64,000 bases of DNA, taken from Enterococcus mundtii. Its GTDB lineage: Bacteria > Bacillota > Bacilli > Lactobacillales > Enterococcaceae. Each line of letters opens with the position of its first letter. Position 1 is the first letter of the stretch. This document shows positions 18,517 through 24,558 of this stretch, piece by piece. The stretch covers positions 1,478,001-1,542,000 of the forward strand of contig NZ_CP018061.1 in the NCBI RefSeq assembly GCF_002813755.1. Reading direction: 5' to 3'. Position numbers and translations under genes: made by a program. The notes under the pieces are model-generated. The model made no database searches. It saw only the letters and a program-made list of their open reading frames with translations, and was not told the origin of the DNA.

Positions 18517-19326
18517 TTAAATATATGATGGCTGATCATTTGTTGGCTCACTACCTAATGTCGCTAATAGTTTGATACCGATTTCGCGAGCAGAAATAAC
18601 AGCCTGACGGACAGCCCCTGAATCACCACTAAATGTCATCGTGACTTCATTTGAGAAATTCTGTCCATTTTGTGGAGTCGCATAGCTGACCACTTCAATA
18701 TTCGCCGCCTTCATGGCTGTATCCGCCATCACTACACCAATTGCAGCTGGTGCACCAACGATCAAACCAAATGATTTGCCGATTGGAGTTCCAAATACTT
18801 TGTTACATGCATAACTCGCTCTGGCAGTGTATTGACATTCAATGTGGCCTGCTTCATTCGCATACACATCTCCGAACGTGCGAGTATCCACTTCTTTTAA
18901 CGTCACTTCTACCGCTCGTTTAACATCCGAAACATCATCCCCACCAAAAATGATAAGCGAGCCATGACCAGCGCCACCTTTAGTATCTCTTGGCATTTCG
19001 ATCGAGATGACTTCTGTGTTTGTTGCTTTGACTGCTTCATCTGCCGCTAAAATATGCGGACCAGCACCGGTACGAGCACCTACGATACCAATCGAGCGAT
19101 ATTTTTTCTCTAATTTCATCGTATCCAATAAGGCTGAATCAACATTTGCGATCACTAAACCAATAGTATCTCCAAATGCTGATGCACCGACAAATTCTGT
19201 TAATCCACAATGTTTTTCAATCATTTTGCTTGTTCCTCCCGATGTAGTTTCCTTTGTTTCATTCGATTCGATTTTATTCAAAACTTTTTTCAAGATTTCT
19301 TCTACTGCTGCATTGTTTTCAACCAT
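18517..19326 (-). CDS. pduB: BMC shell trimer protein PduB (with probable internal start, PduB')
   Basis: 269 residues: an N-terminal extension of about 35 residues with an amphipathic helix (AAVEEILKKVLNKIES), then two tandem BMC domains (about 40-150 and 155-265). PduB is a major shell protein forming trimers with a pore for substrate, and in Salmonella its N-terminal extension ties the enzyme core to the shell. A second start is likely: ATG 19222-19224 (residue 35) is preceded by GGGAGG at 10 bases, the same place where Salmonella makes the shorter PduB'. It follows pduA by 9 bp. Confidence 0.94.
   Translation of the reverse strand: MVENNAAVEEILKKVLNKIESNETKETTSGGTSKMIEKHCGLTEFVGASAFGDTIGLVIANVDSALLDTMKLEKKYRSIGIVGARTGAGPHILAADEAVKATNTEVISIEMPRDTKGGAGHGSLIIFGGDDVSDVKRAVEVTLKEVDTRTFGDVYANEAGHIECQYTARASYACNKVFGTPIGKSFGLIVGAPAAIGVVMADTAMKAANIEVVSYATPQNGQNFSNEVTMTFSGDSGAVRQAVISAREIGIKLLATLGSEPTNDQPSYI
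19222..19241 (-). promoter_or_regulatory. Internal ribosome-binding site and start for PduB'
   Basis: GGGAGG lies ten bases before an in-frame ATG inside pduB, encoding MIEKHCGLTEF. Initiation here would give a 235-residue PduB' without the N-terminal extension. Salmonella also makes overlapping PduB and PduB' products from one gene. Confidence 0.65.
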
Positions 19327-19335
19327 TTAATCACC

Positions 19336-19617
19336 TCAGTCAGTTAAATTTGGGAGTACTCTCTCAACCTCAGAGTGAGGGCGTGGAATCACGTAATTTG
19401 AAACAACTTCTCCCACAGAACTAGCTGCTGTCACGCCAGCGTCAACTGCGGCTTTTACTGCACCTACATCTCCTCTGACCATAACAGTGACTAAACCTGA
19501 ACCGATTTTTTCAGTGCCGATCAGCGTTACATTTGCCGCCTTCACCATCGCATCTGCTGCTTCGATCGATCCAATCAAACCGCGAGTTTCAATCATGCCT
19601 AAAGCTTCTTGACCCAT
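19336..19617 (-). CDS. pduA: BMC shell hexamer protein PduA
   Basis: 93 residues from the ATG at 19615-19617, seven bases after AGGAGG; an ATG two codons upstream is too close to the ribosome site. It is one BMC domain with the PduA pore region ([21 protein letters not shown]). It is the major facet protein and the pore that selects propanediol over propionaldehyde. It is the first gene of an 18-gene run that ends at ackA. A cre-like site and a hairpin precede it. Confidence 0.95.
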   Translation of the reverse strand: MGQEALGMIETRGLIGSIEAADAMVKAANVTLIGTEKIGSGLVTVMVRGDVGAVKAAVDAGVTAASSVGEVVSNYVIPRPHSEVERVLPNLTD

Positions 19618-19632
19618 TGTCATACCTCCTAA

Positions 19633-19651
19633 TTTTAGTAGCGCTTACAAA
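19633..19651. promoter_or_regulatory. Candidate cre (CcpA) site in the pduA leader
   Basis: On the minus strand TTTGTAAGCGCTACTAAAA fits the cre consensus at all but two core positions. It lies a few bases before the pduA ribosome site, where bound CcpA could block elongation. This would give glucose repression of the whole pdu operon. Confidence 0.5.
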
Positions 19652-19663
19652 AACTATCATAAT

Positions 19664-19698
19664 AAAAAAAGATGGGAAATAATTGCCCCATCTTTTTT
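19664..19698. terminator. Symmetrical intrinsic terminator between pocR and pduA
   Basis: GATGGG (19671-19676) pairs with CCCATC (19687-19692), with seven A before and six T after, so it has T-tracts in both directions. On the minus strand it lies about 46 bases before the pduA start. It could be the end point of an antisense transcript coming through pocR, or an attenuator in the pdu leader. Confidence 0.7.
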
Positions 19699-19758
19699 GT
19701 ACCTATTGATATAATAATAATAATTTGCTGTGAATAAAAAAAGAAAACACGACAAATA

Positions 19759-19783
19759 GGCTTAAATTTAAATAATTCAAGCC
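19759..19783. promoter_or_regulatory. 25-bp inverted repeat I, candidate PocR operator
   Basis: Arms GGCTTAAATT and AATTCAAGCC, with one mismatch, flank a 5-bp centre. It lies in the divergent pocR-pduA region, about 140 bp from each start codon. Its centre is 32 bp, close to three helical turns, from that of the second repeat. PocR-family proteins bind DNA through AraC-type helices; that this is their site is inferred. Confidence 0.5.
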
Positions 19784-19790
19784 AAATAAT

Positions 19791-19815
19791 CTATCAAATT
19801 CTTGTCATTTGATAG
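19791..19815. promoter_or_regulatory. 25-bp inverted repeat II, candidate regulator operator
   Basis: Perfect 9-bp arms CTATCAAAT and ATTTGATAG with a 7-bp centre. It sits just upstream of the probable pocR promoter (TTGTGG-16-TACAAT, 19822-19849). A regulator bound here could repress pocR and help activate pduA. Confidence 0.5.
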
Positions 19816-19897
19816 TCAAAATTGTGGTATTTGTGATGTTTTATACAATAACCTTTGTTTTTCTGTTAAAATAAGTGCCATGAAAGGGGGCTGTTGC

Positions 19898-20806
19898 ATG
19901 ATTCAAGGTCATCCAAAAGGAATTCATTCAGATAGACTAACAAAGATATTGGAAGAATTTGCATTAGCAGTCGATTATGGCGCTGTTTTAGTTGATATTC
20001 ACGGCAAAGAAACGTCAAATCTATTTAATTTTTCTCCTTTTTGCCAAAATATGCGAGCAAATCCACAATTCAAACATCTCTGTCAAAAGTGTGATGCTTA
20101 CGGTGGTTTAGAAGCATCAAAGACTGGAAAACCACACATTTATCAATGCCATGCTGGATTGACGGATATTTCATTGCCTTTGATCCATGATCGACAACTG
20201 CACGGTTTTGCACTTTTTGGGCAAGTAAAAGTATCAGATATTGAAGATCATCAAATCGACCGCATTCATCCATCCATCACGAATTGGAAAGAGCATGCGG
20301 AGTTGAGGCATGCACGTAATAAGGTACGCGTAGTGAACAGAAAACAGGTCACGGCTGCCGCCTCACTTTTCGAAACGATTGCTCAACATTATGAGAAAGA
20401 AGAAAACCATCCCAGAGATCGAATCAAATTCAATATCAAAACAGCTGAACATAAACCGATTAAGTCTAAAAACAAACGAATCGACTCCGACCATGGAGAA
20501 ATCAATAAAGCAATCGAATATATCAATAAAAATCTCTCTCGCAATATTACCTTAGATGAAGTGGCAAATCATGTCTATTTAAGTCATTATTATTTCAGCA
20601 GACTCTTCAAAAAAGAATTAGACATCAGTTTTGTCAACTACCTTAATAAACAGAGAATCGAACAAGCAAAAGAATTATTACGCCAAACCAATTTAAGCGT
20701 TCAAAAAATTGCTTATCGCATCGGTTATACCCAACCGAGCTATTTCTGTAAGTTATTCAAAAAAGAGACCGGAACAACTCCTGCTTCCTTTCGAAGAACG
20801 AGCTGA
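19898..20806 (+). CDS. pocR: PocR-type transcriptional activator (AraC family)
   Basis: 302 residues (303 in Salmonella PocR). The ATG at 19898-19900 is chosen because AAAGGGGG lies seven bases before it; in-frame codons upstream have no such site. Residues 1-165 form the PocR sensory domain with conserved cysteines (FCQNMRANPQFKHLCQKC and YQCHAGLTDISLPL), thought to sense 1,2-propanediol. Residues 200-302 hold two AraC helix-turn-helix units (ITLDEVANHVYLSHYYFSRLFKKE and SVQKIAYRIGYTQPSYFCKLFKKETG). It is divergent from pduA and should activate the pdu operon. A B12 riboswitch transcript enters it from the 3' side on the opposite strand. Confidence 0.93.
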   Translation: MIQGHPKGIHSDRLTKILEEFALAVDYGAVLVDIHGKETSNLFNFSPFCQNMRANPQFKHLCQKCDAYGGLEASKTGKPHIYQCHAGLTDISLPLIHDRQLHGFALFGQVKVSDIEDHQIDRIHPSITNWKEHAELRHARNKVRVVNRKQVTAAASLFETIAQHYEKEENHPRDRIKFNIKTAEHKPIKSKNKRIDSDHGEINKAIEYINKNLSRNITLDEVANHVYLSHYYFSRLFKKELDISFVNYLNKQRIEQAKELLRQTNLSVQKIAYRIGYTQPSYFCKLFKKETGTTPASFRRTS

Positions 20807-20813
20807 TCCACTG

Positions 20814-20839
20814 AAAGACAGTTGTCCGACTGTCTTTTT
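20814..20839 (+). terminator. Intrinsic terminator of pocR
   Basis: AAAGACAG and CTGTCTTT form the stem around an 8-nt loop, followed by more T. It starts 8 bp after the pocR stop. Confidence 0.8.
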
Positions 20840-20846
20840 GTTTAAT

Positions 20847-20879
20847 AAAAAAATGAAGTGTCTTCGAAAAAACACTTCA
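20847..20879 (-). terminator. Riboswitch-linked intrinsic terminator
   Basis: Read on the minus strand, TGAAGTGT and ACACTTCA form a perfect 8-bp stem with a 10-nt loop, followed by seven T. It lies about 65 bases past the cobalamin aptamer. Two more hairpins (20919-20944 and 20886-20909) lie between and could form the switching part. Readthrough would enter pocR in antisense. Confidence 0.8.
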
Positions 20880-20944
20880 CTAAACAAACCGTTCAATAGG
20901 AATCGGTTTGGCTCGCAAAGTAATTTTCCCAATAAAATCACTTT

Positions 20945-21082
20945 CACATCATGTAAGGTATCCTGACTTTGCTTCATCCTACTACCTCGCCTTCCCGTAA
21001 GTGGCTAAATTGAGGGGTCGTCTGCATATACAGTAAAAAGGGTCTGTCAAGGATTCGCACCTTGTTCCCTTCACATCATGTG
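20945..21082 (-). ncRNA. Cobalamin (B12) riboswitch
   Basis: On the minus strand the conserved elements appear in order: GGGAACAAGGTGCGAATCC, a CAGACCC segment, ACTGTATATGC, GCCACTTACGGGAAGGCG and the B12 box AAGTCAGGATACCT. The ends (21068-21082 and 20945-20958) pair to close helix P1 with one bulge. It has its own promoter 20 bp upstream and a terminator downstream. No cobalamin or pdu coding gene lies directly downstream on its strand; the next sequence is the reverse complement of pocR. Confidence 0.92.
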
Positions 21083-21102
21083 CTCATATTTTATTATTTT
21101 CA

Positions 21103-21131
21103 ATTATACATTAATTCACAATCGCGGTCAA
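21103..21131 (-). promoter_or_regulatory. Strong sigma-A promoter of the B12 riboswitch RNA
   Basis: TTGACC (21126-21131), exactly 17 bp, TATAAT (21103-21108). It lies between the end of pduV and the aptamer, so the riboswitch RNA is an independent transcript starting near 21096. Confidence 0.8.
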
Positions 21132-21174
21132 TAGATAACGGAAACGATTTATTTTAAAAAAATGTTTTTGGCTT

Positions 21175-21609
21175 TTATCCATTCGTAGACAAGTGTTTCT
21201 TTAACTCATCTAAACCAAAACCTGTTATCGTAGAAACTTCAAATATCTTAGAAGCACCGGCTAACTCCAATAATTCACGGGCTTTTGCTAGCGTCTGCTG
21301 ATCTGCTAAATCGACTTTGGAGATCACACCAATCACTTCTTTGTTGAATCTCGATGAAAAATAAGGTGGAAAATAGTTTTGTGCGCTTGTAATATCTTGA
21401 ACGAATGCCACTACCTCCGCCTCGATTGAAGCACTGACCAACGCATTATAATAAAACTGATTTTCCATGAACTCACCCGGTGTATCAATTGACTCATCCA
21501 GATAATACACTTGTTGAGTCTTGTGATAAGAAATGTCTTTCTTTTGTAGCCACTGTGACAATGTAGTTTTACCGCTACCTGTTTGTCCGATAAAAATCAC
21601 TCGACGCAT
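21175..21609 (-). CDS. pduV: PduV/EutP-family GTPase-like protein
   Basis: 144 residues (about 150 in Salmonella PduV). It has a P-loop GQTGSGKTT at residues 8-16, a switch-like segment ESIDTPGEF and the guanine-specifying KVDL, all of the small Ras-like EutP/PduV family. PduV has been linked to the outer surface of microcompartments and to their movement in the cell. It follows pduU by 43 bp and should be cotranscribed with it. Its own terminator is unclear; the riboswitch promoter begins 45 bp beyond its stop. Confidence 0.9.
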   Translation of the reverse strand: MRRVIFIGQTGSGKTTLSQWLQKKDISYHKTQQVYYLDESIDTPGEFMENQFYYNALVSASIEAEVVAFVQDITSAQNYFPPYFSSRFNKEVIGVISKVDLADQQTLAKARELLELAGASKIFEVSTITGFGLDELKKHLSTNG

Positions 21610-21652
21610 CTCTTCACCTATCGTCTCTCATAAATAAATAACTACCAACCAT

Positions 21653-22006
21653 TTAGGTTTTTGTAATATTAGGCGTATCAAACCCCAAAACCGTACTCAT
21701 TGTTTGGATGACTTGTTGCAAAGCATATTCAACTGAAGATACCTCACCAGTAAAAACGACTGATCCACTAAAGCGATCCATGAAACCAATCGCCACATCT
21801 CCAGATTTTTTTGCGATATCTGCACCAATGATCGACGCCTCACTCGGTGTGATCGTCAAAATACCGATAGCATTACTTGCTTCACTTAATCCAAGTTTTG
21901 TAAAAACTTCACGATCTGCATTTGGGATAATATGCGCAAGTGTGACCTGTTTTCCAGGGACGTACTCTTGGATCGTTCGTTCGATTTGTCTTTCATTTGC
22001 TACCAT
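21653..22006 (-). CDS. pduU: BMC shell protein PduU (permuted BMC domain)
   Basis: 117 residues (116 in Salmonella). An N-terminal strand segment ([18 protein letters not shown]), which in PduU/EutS forms a small beta-barrel over the pore, is followed by a circularly permuted BMC domain ([21 protein letters not shown]). PduU is a minor shell hexamer that interacts with PduV, encoded next to it. The ribosome site AGGAGG is well spaced. A possible extended minus-10 TGCTAGAAT lies about 40 bp upstream. The pduU-pduV pair is separated from the main operon by pocR and the riboswitch. Confidence 0.92.
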   Translation of the reverse strand: MVANERQIERTIQEYVPGKQVTLAHIIPNADREVFTKLGLSEASNAIGILTITPSEASIIGADIAKKSGDVAIGFMDRFSGSVVFTGEVSSVEYALQQVIQTMSTVLGFDTPNITKT

Positions 22007-22125
22007 TTGCCACCTCCTACAATCTGATAATAACTATATTCTAGCATAGATGAATAAAAGGATTTTGCTTTTGATCCAGTGGAGTAACAAATATTTGCGG
22101 CTTGGTATAATTTATTATGCGATCA

Positions 22126-22174
22126 AAAAACTGCTATTCTCAACTTTTTCAAAGCTGACAATAGCAGTTTTCTT
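22126..22174. terminator. Intrinsic terminator beyond hicB
   Basis: AAAACTGCTATT pairs with AATAGCAGTTTT across a 24-nt loop, with A- and T-tracts outside. It ends minus-strand transcription of hicAB before pduU and could also act on the plus strand. The right arm is part of the 112-bp direct repeat. Confidence 0.65.
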
Positions 22175-22265
22175 TTACTTAATAGATGTAATAATCAGAC
22201 TTTCCTTCTTGTTCAACGGTTATCACTAGTCGATGAGGCAAACAGATACTAGTCTGTCCAGGTTC
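22154..22265. repeat. 112-bp direct repeat, copy A (left of hicAB)
   Basis: Matches 23169-23280 at 110 of 112 positions by direct reading. Copy A stands alone, with no complete gene attached. Confidence 0.92.
22179..22265 (-). pseudogene. Detached 3' fragment of a NusG-II-domain gene
   Basis: This stretch equals the last 28 codons and stop codon of the intact gene at 23194-23601 (ending GKSDYxIY), with two substitutions. It lacks a start and the rest of the gene. It shows that the 3' end of the gene was duplicated when the hicAB segment entered or was copied. Confidence 0.8.
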
Positions 22266-22270
22266 TTTTC

Positions 22271-22705
22271 TTATCTATTATTTTTCTCTGAATGAAGAAT
22301 ATCATCCGCTTTATCTGCAATGGATTCTGTTAAAAGGACTGAAAAATTTATCCCCGCACGTTTGCCTAACGTATCGGCCCATCGTGGTATCGTTAAAGTC
22401 TTTTTGACAAGTTCTGTATCCTTTAGATATTTAGCAACATCTACACGAATCAATGTCGTAAAGGAATCTTTTTCAGCAAAGACTTCTTTGATCGGCGTTG
22501 GCTCTGGTATTTGCTCTTCGTGCTCAATATAGTCCGCTAGAACCATACCTAACACCTCTTGTGCCATAGCAATTCCATAAGAGATATCATCTTCATTGAT
22601 TCCTGTATAAGCACCCTGAATATCAGGAAATTCAATGAAGTAACCGCCACCTTCTTCGGGTTTAAAAATAGCAGGATATGTTTTTGCTAAAGGTTCGCTT
22701 AACAT
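22271..22705 (-). CDS. hicB: HicB-family antitoxin
   Basis: 144 residues from the ATG at 22703-22705; a TTG three codons upstream is possible but lies on the ribosome site AAGGGA. Residues 8-60 are the partial RNase-H-like HicB fold (YPAIFKPEEGGGYFIEFPDIQGAYT, typical of HicB). The C-terminal 50 residues (WADTLGKRAGINFSVLLTESI) look like the DNA-binding helix module of larger HicB proteins. It neutralises HicA and is likely to repress its own operon. It follows hicA by 34 bp. Confidence 0.9.
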   Translation of the reverse strand: MLSEPLAKTYPAIFKPEEGGGYFIEFPDIQGAYTGINEDDISYGIAMAQEVLGMVLADYIEHEEQIPEPTPIKEVFAEKDSFTTLIRVDVAKYLKDTELVKKTLTIPRWADTLGKRAGINFSVLLTESIADKADDILHSEKNNR

Positions 22706-22739
22706 TTCAGTCAATCCCTTCTTGTAATCAAATGCGAGA

Positions 22740-22931
22740 TTATTTCAATCCCGCATCCTTCAAAATTTTTTGCTCAAGTCCTCGGCCTAGATCTTGATTG
22801 GCATGAACAGGGACAGTAATTCTAACGCCATCTTTATAAAGGTGATGATGATGATGAGAGCCTTCCTGCCTTCGCTCAATCCAACCATTCTTCTTCAATA
22901 ACCGAAGCATTTCTTTTCCTGTAAGCGGCAT
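22740..22931 (-). CDS. hicA: HicA-family mRNA interferase toxin
   Basis: 63 residues, the usual HicA size. It has the double-stranded RNA-binding-like fold signature: N-terminal KEMLRLLKKNGW, GSH at residues 24-26 holding the catalytic histidine, VPVHANQDLGRG and the C-terminal LEQKILKDAG. The catalytic histidine is the first of five consecutive histidines, an unusual but natural run. HicA cleaves mRNA unless bound by HicB. It is first in the operon, with AGGAGG eleven bases ahead of the ATG. Confidence 0.92.
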   Translation of the reverse strand: MPLTGKEMLRLLKKNGWIERRQEGSHHHHHLYKDGVRITVPVHANQDLGRGLEQKILKDAGLK

Positions 22932-22958
22932 TCTGCACTATACCTCCTTACAAAAACA

Positions 22959-22987
22959 ACTATAGCACGTGCCAACACGTATGTAAA
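22959..22987 (-). promoter_or_regulatory. hicAB promoter with an inverted repeat in its spacer
   Basis: TTTACA (22982-22987), 17 bp, TATAGT (22959-22964). The spacer contains ACGTG-N4-CACGT (22967-22980). That position is ideal for an autorepressor, most likely the HicB-HicA complex. Confidence 0.65.
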
Positions 22988-23168
22988 GGTGAGGCTATAG
23001 TTTTAACGAGCGATTTTTCTTGGTTGATAAATTCTAAATTTTGAAATCATTTAAATAGCTCATGCCATCTTCTTTAATTTTTAAATACATATTTTTTAAT
23101 GTATGATCATATCCGATTGTACCCTGTTACTCTGGAGAAAAAAAACTACCACCATCAACTTTCTACAA

Positions 23169-23280
23169 GCTGACAATAGCAGTTTTCTTTTACTTAATAG
23201 ATGTGATAATCAGACTTTCCTTCTTGTTCAATGGTTATCACTAGTCGATGAGGCAAACAGATACTAGTCTGTCCAGGTTC
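23169..23280. repeat. 112-bp direct repeat, copy B (right of hicAB)
   Basis: The second copy of the repeat at 22154-22265. It is the 3' end and downstream flank of the intact NusG-II-domain gene. Confidence 0.92.
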
Positions 23281-23601
23281 CGAGATCCAACCTGTTCTTA
23301 CAGCGATTTGATCGGGGCTATTATCTTCTTTGACTCTGATCTTACCTTCTTGGATTTCGACAATATTGTATTGGGTATCAGATGGATGGTAAGTCACCAT
23401 CTTGCTACTGATTCCATCTAAATCAAAACGTTCGACTTCTTTTCCGTCGATTTTGACTATCGCATACTTCACGCTATTTTCAGTTTCTGCATTATCAAAT
23501 GACAAAGCAAAAACAATTGTCGGAGCGAAAGAAGCAACTACCAGAACAAAAATAATGATGATATCCCACGGTTTTATTCCTGTTTTACGAAAGTTGTGCA
23601 T
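23194..23601 (-). CDS. NusG domain II-containing membrane-anchored protein
   Basis: 135 residues. One N-terminal membrane span (about residues 13-33), then an extracellular beta-rich domain of the NusG-II type (AIVKIDGKEVERFDL, IRVKEDNSPDQIAVRTGWISEPGQ, CLPHRLVI). Such proteins are common in Firmicutes, often near RnfG/Gx-type or lipoprotein biogenesis genes, but their role is not known. AAAGGA precedes the ATG. Its 3' end is duplicated at 22154-22265. Confidence 0.8.
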   Translation of the reverse strand: MHNFRKTGIKPWDIIIIFVLVVASFAPTIVFALSFDNAETENSVKYAIVKIDGKEVERFDLDGISSKMVTYHPSDTQYNIVEIQEGKIRVKEDNSPDQIAVRTGWISEPGQTSICLPHRLVITIEQEGKSDYHIY

Positions 23602-23637
23602 ATAGATTGTCCTTTTGGCTTTTCTTATTCTATCCTT

Positions 23638-24015
23638 TTACCGATCTTCTAAATAGATGTTGATTTGTTGTTCGTCATCATAATCCAGTTGATCCGTTTC
23701 AAGCATTTCCATTAATTCTATTTTCAAGTCTACAGGAATCTCCCAGAAGCCGTCAATAGATTTGAACAAATCGGCATCATACTTTTGAAAAATAGGATAA
23801 ATGTTCAAAAATTCTTCAAAGGATAAGTTTTGTTTTTCGTAATAGTCTTTGACAAAGCCTTGCTCTATCGCATGTTCTGTAGGAAGGCCAGTTTCTGTAA
23901 TCAGTTTCTTATCGACCATCGCACGATAGAATTCTCCTTTGTCTACAGGTTCGTTTTCCGTTTCCGAATAATATTTGATTCCTTGTTCGACCAATGGCGG
24001 ATAAATAATTTCCAT
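23638..24015 (-). CDS. Hypothetical acidic protein downstream of rpmF
   Basis: 125 residues from the ATG at 24013-24015, ten bases after AAGGAGG; the frame continues upstream but without a ribosome site. It is acidic, mostly helical, with no signal peptide, membrane span or motif I recognise (starts EIIYPPLVEQGIKYYSE). The start is 31 bp after the rpmF stop, so it may share the Zur-controlled message. No function is proposed. Confidence 0.65.
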   Translation of the reverse strand: MEIIYPPLVEQGIKYYSETENEPVDKGEFYRAMVDKKLITETGLPTEHAIEQGFVKDYYEKQNLSFEEFLNIYPIFQKYDADLFKSIDGFWEIPVDLKIELMEMLETDQLDYDDEQQINIYLEDR

Positions 24016-24046
24016 TTCTTGCAGCCTCCTTGCATCGTCCAATCGA

Positions 24047-24214
24047 TTATTCTGTCACTTTCCGTCCTTTATAATAACCTTTTAAGGAGACGTGATGACT
24101 TCGACGATAATCACCAGTCACCTCGTCAAAAGAAATCTCTGGTTTCGTCAAACCTTGGTGTGTTCGTCGTAAACGTTTTTTTGCTTTCGATGTTTTTCTT
24201 GCTGGTACTGCCAT
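24047..24214 (-). CDS. rpmF: 50S ribosomal protein L32, zinc-free paralogue
   Basis: A 55-residue gene. It begins [19 protein letters not shown], the standard L32 start, and ends YYKGRKVTE. The CxxC zinc-ribbon cysteines of ordinary L32 are missing: there is no cysteine at all. Zinc-free paralogues replace the zinc form when zinc is scarce. GGAGG lies 8 bp before the ATG. It follows the zinc-free S14 gene by 17 bp, under a Zur-box-like sequence. Confidence 0.9.
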   Translation of the reverse strand: MAVPARKTSKAKKRLRRTHQGLTKPEISFDEVTGDYRRSHHVSLKGYYKGRKVTE

Positions 24215-24231
24215 GACTTTTTCCTCCTATT

Positions 24232-24501
24232 TTACCAACTTGCTTTTTTAACTCCTGGGATCAATCCTTGATGCGCCAGTTCTCTAAATGTGATTCGAGA
24301 CATACCAAATTTTCTCATGTAGCCACGAGGACGTCCGTCTGTCTGATCTCTCAGTTTCAAACGATTAGGATTAGACTCTTTTGGTAGCTTAGCTAGTCCT
24401 TCATAATCTTTTGCTGCTTTTAACTCTTGACGTTGTTCACTATATTTATTGATCAAAGCTACTTGCTTATTCATTTTTGCAATTTTTGATTTTTTTGCCA
24501 C
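24232..24501 (-). CDS. rpsN: 30S ribosomal protein S14, zinc-free paralogue
   Basis: 89 residues, starting at a GTG (24499-24501) behind AAAGGAG. It is the long, cysteine-free S14 type ([31 protein letters not shown]), unlike the 61-residue zinc-binding S14 in the main ribosomal protein cluster. It is used when zinc is limiting. A Zur-box-like palindrome lies 37 bp upstream. It leads a small operon with the zinc-free L32 gene. Confidence 0.93.
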   Translation of the reverse strand: MAKKSKIAKMNKQVALINKYSEQRQELKAAKDYEGLAKLPKESNPNRLKLRDQTDGRPRGYMRKFGMSRITFRELAHQGLIPGVKKASW

Positions 24502-24537
24502 TAATAATCTGCTCCTTTATTCCACTTTATATTTATC

Positions 24538-24558
24538 AAATCGTAACAATTACGTTTT
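24538..24558. promoter_or_regulatory. Zur-box-like operator upstream of rpsN-rpmF
   Basis: AAATCGTAA-N3-TTACGTTTT, one base from a perfect palindrome and matching the Firmicute Zur consensus (AAATCGTAATnATTACGATTT). It sits just upstream of zinc-free ribosomal protein genes, the classical Zur targets. Confidence 0.8.

Larger units (their letters stand above)
19664..21096 (-). ncRNA. Putative long antisense RNA to pocR controlled by the B12 riboswitch (AspocR-like)
   Basis: Readthrough of the riboswitch terminator would give an RNA antisense to all of pocR. The next intrinsic terminator met on that strand is at 19664-19698, just past the pocR 5' end, giving about 1.4 kb. In Listeria monocytogenes a B12 riboswitch controls such an antisense RNA. 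Here the layout is seen directly; transcription is inferred. Confidence 0.55.

Noticed and set aside
22020..22125. A TATAAT-like plus-strand promoter after pduU's start
   Set aside because: No matching minus-35 hexamer was found and only a terminator lies downstream.
22846..22860. Five-histidine run in HicA as a possible engineered His-tag
   Set aside because: It sits inside the conserved toxin loop at the catalytic histidine and not at a terminus, so it is a natural sequence.
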